Shown piece by piece: positions 60,995-64,000 of a stretch of DNA of 64,000 nt (positions are counted from its first letter, which is position 1; each line of letters opens with the position of its first letter). Below the pieces are notes generated by a model that saw only the letters and a list, made by a program, of their open reading frames with translations, did not search any database and was not told the origin of the DNA. The position numbers were made by a program, and so were the translations under genes. Where the stretch lies: NCBI GenBank assembly GCA_019308905.1, contig JAFDHF010000027.1, positions 1 to 64,000 of the forward strand, read 5' to 3'. The DNA comes from Deltaproteobacteria bacterium. GTDB lineage: Bacteria > Desulfobacterota > BSN033 > WVXP01.

Positions 60995-61175
60995 CTCCCT
61001 CTGTTCCCTCTGAAAATGCAGACCGGGACTCGAGCGGCTCGGCTCGTCGTGCTTGCAGACCCATTTCGAAGGGCCGAACCAGAATCCGGGCTCGCGACGC
61101 CTTGCGGTAATCTCTCACCCGAGTTTCAGGCAGAGCACAGAAAAGACCAGTTCCAATCAGGTACCCCTGCCAGGC

Positions 61176-62741
61176 TCAGCGGGTTCCGGCCTTCCGCTTA
61201 AGCCATGCCCTCCACGTCACGACGACTCTGCCGGGATCGTGCAGGATGCTCTCATCCATCTTGGCTATCGAGGTCCGGTGAGGCGCGGACCGGACGACAT
61301 CCGGATTCCCATACGCCTCATCAGAGACCCGCCCGACTATCTCGGCGTATTCGTCGAGATCCTTCCTGGAGTATGAATCCGTCGGTTCCAGCGTGAAAGG
61401 TTCCGGCACCACCCACGGTTCGTGGCTGGTGAAGTAGTTGTTCACTCCAAAATCGACGATCCGCCGGTTCACATCCTCCGTGCCGATCCCTGTCTCTTCC
61501 TTGAGCGTCTCCCAGCTGTACCTCACCTCCTGGAGCCGGAACTTGCCCTTGGCGTAAGGGACGGAGACTCCACGAATCCGGCTCAGCTTCCTGGCGAGGT
61601 AGTTGTTGTTTAACACGGCGGTTTCAGCAGCTGTCCTTATGCCGTCCGGTCCCAAGGCCATGACCCAGGCATAGGCCCTCAAAACCACCTGGAGATTTCC
61701 CAGAAAAGCCCTGACCTTACCGATACTGTGAGGAAGGTCATAGTTCAGGTAGTATCTGCTGCCGTCAAAATCTACCACAGGCACGGGTAGAAAGCGGGCA
61801 AGCTCCTTCCTCACGCCCACGGCACCACAGCCCGGTCCCTCAGAGCCGTGAGGAGAGGAAAAGGTCTTATGGAGGTTGAAATGACAGAGATCGAAGCCGA
61901 GATCCCGAGCCCTTGCAATGCCCAGTATCCCATTGGCGTTTGCCTGATCAAGGGCGCACAGCCCGCCGACGGCATGGACCGTATCGGTGTACTCCCGGAT
62001 TCTGGGGTTGAAGATCCCGGTGTCCTCGGGGTTCGTTATCATCATACCCGCTGTCCGCTCTGAGACTGCGGCCTGCAGAGCCCTGAGATCCGGATAACCG
62101 TCTTCATCGGGATAGAGTGTCACCAGCCTATACCCCGCTGTTGCCGGGGCCGCGGCGTTGGCAGGGTGTGAGAAGATAGTTGTAACGATCTCGTCCCTCT
62201 TGTCCCCTTCCCCTTTGGACTCATGGTACGCCCTGATGATAGAGGCATTGGTGAATATGGCCGGTGCGCCGCCCCCAGGTTGAAAGCTGAAAGAATCCAT
62301 CCCGCAGATCTCCCCCAGGATCTTGCCGAATCGATAGGCAATCTCAAGGATACCCTGGATCGTCACATCGGGCTGGAGGGGATGGATGTCGGCCATTTGA
62401 GCCATTCTGGCCAGGGTTTCGTTGACTTTTGGGCTGTATTTCATTGTGCACGTGCCAAGGCCGAGATCGATATTGACGTCTGTTCCCATTGTCTCCTGGG
62501 AAAGCCGTATGAAATGCCTGAGAACGTGAGGCTGGGCCACTTCCGGAAGCCCGGGAAATCCCTCCCGCCGCATTCCTTCCGGTATGGTTGAAAGCACATC
62601 ACCCACAGCCTCCCTGACCTCTTCCTCGACCTGAGGCGGATAGACCCCCCTCTCACCCGGGCTTCCCATCTCCATGATAAGGGGTTCCTGCCACCGGGCC
62701 GCATGGTAGTTCTCCTTGAGCAGTGTCTTACCTTTTTTCAT
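61176..62741 (-). CDS. gcvPB: Glycine dehydrogenase (decarboxylating) subunit 2
   Basis: 521 residues, the usual length of the split P-protein subunit 2. TCTMKYSPKVNE and FQPGGGAPAIFTNA are family motifs; DLCHFNLHKTFSSPHGSEGPGCG contains the PLP lysine. With GcvPA it decarboxylates glycine and loads the aminomethyl on GcvH. ATG overlaps the gcvPA stop (ATGA), consistent with a coupled pair. GcvT and GcvH are not in view. Confidence 0.95.
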   Translation of the reverse strand: MKKGKTLLKENYHAARWQEPLIMEMGSPGERGVYPPQVEEEVREAVGDVLSTIPEGMRREGFPGLPEVAQPHVLRHFIRLSQETMGTDVNIDLGLGTCTMKYSPKVNETLARMAQMADIHPLQPDVTIQGILEIAYRFGKILGEICGMDSFSFQPGGGAPAIFTNASIIRAYHESKGEGDKRDEIVTTIFSHPANAAAPATAGYRLVTLYPDEDGYPDLRALQAAVSERTAGMMITNPEDTGIFNPRIREYTDTVHAVGGLCALDQANANGILGIARARDLGFDLCHFNLHKTFSSPHGSEGPGCGAVGVRKELARFLPVPVVDFDGSRYYLNYDLPHSIGKVRAFLGNLQVVLRAYAWVMALGPDGIRTAAETAVLNNNYLARKLSRIRGVSVPYAKGKFRLQEVRYSWETLKEETGIGTEDVNRRIVDFGVNNYFTSHEPWVVPEPFTLEPTDSYSRKDLDEYAEIVGRVSDEAYGNPDVVRSAPHRTSIAKMDESILHDPGRVVVTWRAWLKRKAGTR

Positions 62742-64000
62742 CGCAGAACCTCTCCCAGGGATGTGACCAGCCTGTCGATGTTCTCTTTAGAGATCACCTC
62801 TGTCACGCAATAGAGTGCACTCTGGCTGAGTTCAGGAAAGTCCTCTGACAGATCCTTGCCTCCAAAGATTCCCTCGTCAAGCAGAGCCATGTTGATCTCC
62901 TTTACAGACCTACCCGTGTCGTCAAAATTGACGACAAATTCCTTGAATGTTGCGCACTCAAAGACAGGGGCTCTCACCCCGTCAAGGGTGGCCAACCGCT
63001 TCATGGCATAATGGGATTTTTGCATGATGGCCTCACCCACATCCCGCATGCCCTGAGGACCCAGAAGGGCCAGATAGACGGCAGCGGTTATTGCCCAGAG
63101 GCCTGTCGATGTTCCAGTAAAATCCTCAGAAAGCTCCCGCTTCACATACGAGGTCCGCTCCAGGGTCGCCCAGCCGAACCCCCATTCTCCTTCACGCTCG
63201 GTAGGGCCGATGGTTTCCAGCAGGGTGGGGTATTCGGCCATATATCTCTCGTCGTCCCTGCTTCCGATGAAACCACAGAGCCCGCCGCCGCAATACATGT
63301 GCACTCCGAGGGGTTGCACGTCTCCACAGACGATGTCGGCCCCGTACTTGCTTGGCGGGGCCAGCAGGCCCAAGGATATGGGATCGACTCCCACGACCGA
63401 AAGAGCCCCGTTGGCATGTGCGATCCGTGAGATCTCCCTGCCGTGACTCTCAATGCCGCCCAGATAACCGGGGTTCTCGAAGTAGACCGCTGCAGTCGCA
63501 GATGAAACCTTTTCCCTCAAGTCCTCCAGGTCCATCTGGCCTGTTCGAGTGTCATACCCCACTTGCCGGACACTGGCGGCCGCCTTGCAGAAGTTCTTCA
63601 TCTGGGAGAGCTTTTCTGGATGGAGATTCCGTGGAACAATAATCTCCTTACGATTCGTGAGCCTGCACGCCATGAGCACCGAGCTGGTGGCAGCCGTAGA
63701 CCAGTCGTATGTGGGAAACCCGACGACATCCATGTCGATGAGCTCGGCCAGCAGGCTCTGGAACTCGAACCACGCCTGGTGCTTTCCGTGATCTGAATAG
63801 GTACCGCCGGCATAAGCCGTCAGGAATTCCCCTCTAGAATTGATCTCATCACAAACCGCCGGGACGAAATGCTGCCAGCAGCCACCACCCAGGAAGTTGA
63901 TGTATTCCTTGCAGGTCTTGTTCTTGAACAGCAGAGATTCAACGTGTCGCCTTAGATCGAATTCGGAAAGGAGGGGCTCCGGAATCTTCAGACGCCCGTC
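62738..64000 (-). CDS. gcvPA: Glycine dehydrogenase subunit 1 (5' truncated by window)
   Basis: The frame reads in from the right edge to the stop at 62738, 420 codons and one stop. Visible: CWQHFVPAVCDEI, YAGGTYSDHGKHQAWFEFQSLLAELIDMDVVGFPTYDW, the GcvPA signature, and NPGYLGGIE and CGFIGSRDDERYM. The start codon lies beyond 64000. It is upstream of gcvPB on the minus strand, partner subunit of the P-protein. Missing part is roughly the first 20-30 residues by family length. Confidence 0.95.
   Translation of the reverse strand, partial: DGRLKIPEPLLSEFDLRRHVESLLFKNKTCKEYINFLGGGCWQHFVPAVCDEINSRGEFLTAYAGGTYSDHGKHQAWFEFQSLLAELIDMDVVGFPTYDWSTAATSSVLMACRLTNRKEIIVPRNLHPEKLSQMKNFCKAAASVRQVGYDTRTGQMDLEDLREKVSSATAAVYFENPGYLGGIESHGREISRIAHANGALSVVGVDPISLGLLAPPSKYGADIVCGDVQPLGVHMYCGGGLCGFIGSRDDERYMAEYPTLLETIGPTEREGEWGFGWATLERTSYVKRELSEDFTGTSTGLWAITAAVYLALLGPQGMRDVGEAIMQKSHYAMKRLATLDGVRAPVFECATFKEFVVNFDDTGRSVKEINMALLDEGIFGGKDLSEDFPELSQSALYCVTEVISKENIDRLVTSLGEVLR

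Noticed and set aside
1-64000. CRISPR arrays, rRNA or tRNA genes, integrases, phage genes
   Set aside because: Looked for spaced direct repeats, tRNA T-loops and typical proteins; none is evident apart from the RAYT element.

Overview
The window is a contiguous stretch of a GC-rich bacterial chromosome, with no plasmid or phage signature. The gene content fits an anaerobic, probably sulfur-active member of the former Deltaproteobacteria (Desulfobacterota or a relative). Pointers are two beta-oxidation clusters, a split transketolase, two-subunit glycine dehydrogenase, a thiolase/DUF35 pair, a Sat-type ATP sulfurylase beside a PP-loop sulfur-type enzyme, a TctABC carboxylate transporter, and small conserved proteins of deltaproteobacterial style. 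This assignment is inference from gene content; no rRNA or tRNA gene is visible.

Layout. 1-8100: end of a CBS protein, small lipoprotein, GNAT enzyme, YbaK-type deacylase, an acyl-CoA ligase/thiolase/DUF35 operon, serS, and two half-size EamA transporters. 8300-11860: a PTS EIIA-like protein and a PII-like protein converging on two CPA-type antiporters. 12250-13810: a group 2 sigma factor with a long leader. 13850-19500: FAD oxidase, orphan PD-(D/E)XK nuclease, D-aminoacylase and YtcJ amidohydrolase, all on the minus strand. 19750-22820: membrane-anchored glycerophosphodiesterase and a RAYT (REP-type) transposase between 25-bp inverted repeats.

22847-32878 is the centrepiece: an aromatic amino acid locus. 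A promoter and a leader peptide with four consecutive Trp codons precede trpD. A second promoter and a leader peptide with five Phe and three Tyr codons precede aroF-aroB-aroDE-aroA-aroK-aroC/CM-tyrA-pheA, almost all overlapping by a few bases. The two leaders fold into closely related sets of mutually exclusive hairpins, so the locus seems to carry two sister ribosome-mediated attenuators, one sensing Trp and one sensing Phe/Tyr. aroD is fused to aroE, and chorismate synthase to chorismate mutase, so shikimate flux runs from DAHP to phenylpyruvate in one transcription unit.

32900-36100: LysM/DUF4015 secreted hydrolase, a cold-shock protein with a structured leader, and a SPOR protein. 36170-40590: LysR regulator and TctC-TctB-TctA. 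40700-46150: two alkaline-phosphatase-superfamily 'sulfatases' lacking the formylglycine motif, a PP-loop CysD/PAPS-reductase-like protein, Sat and a TauE exporter. 46145-47186: a radical SAM gene broken by a frameshift. 47300-52950: fadN-fadA-acyl-CoA dehydrogenase. 53100-59830: split transketolase, proS, a small unknown, pyrF, rlmB, a small HAD protein and a pyruvate-kinase-C-like protein. 59900-64000: enolase-superfamily enzyme and gcvPB-gcvPA, the latter cut by the window end.
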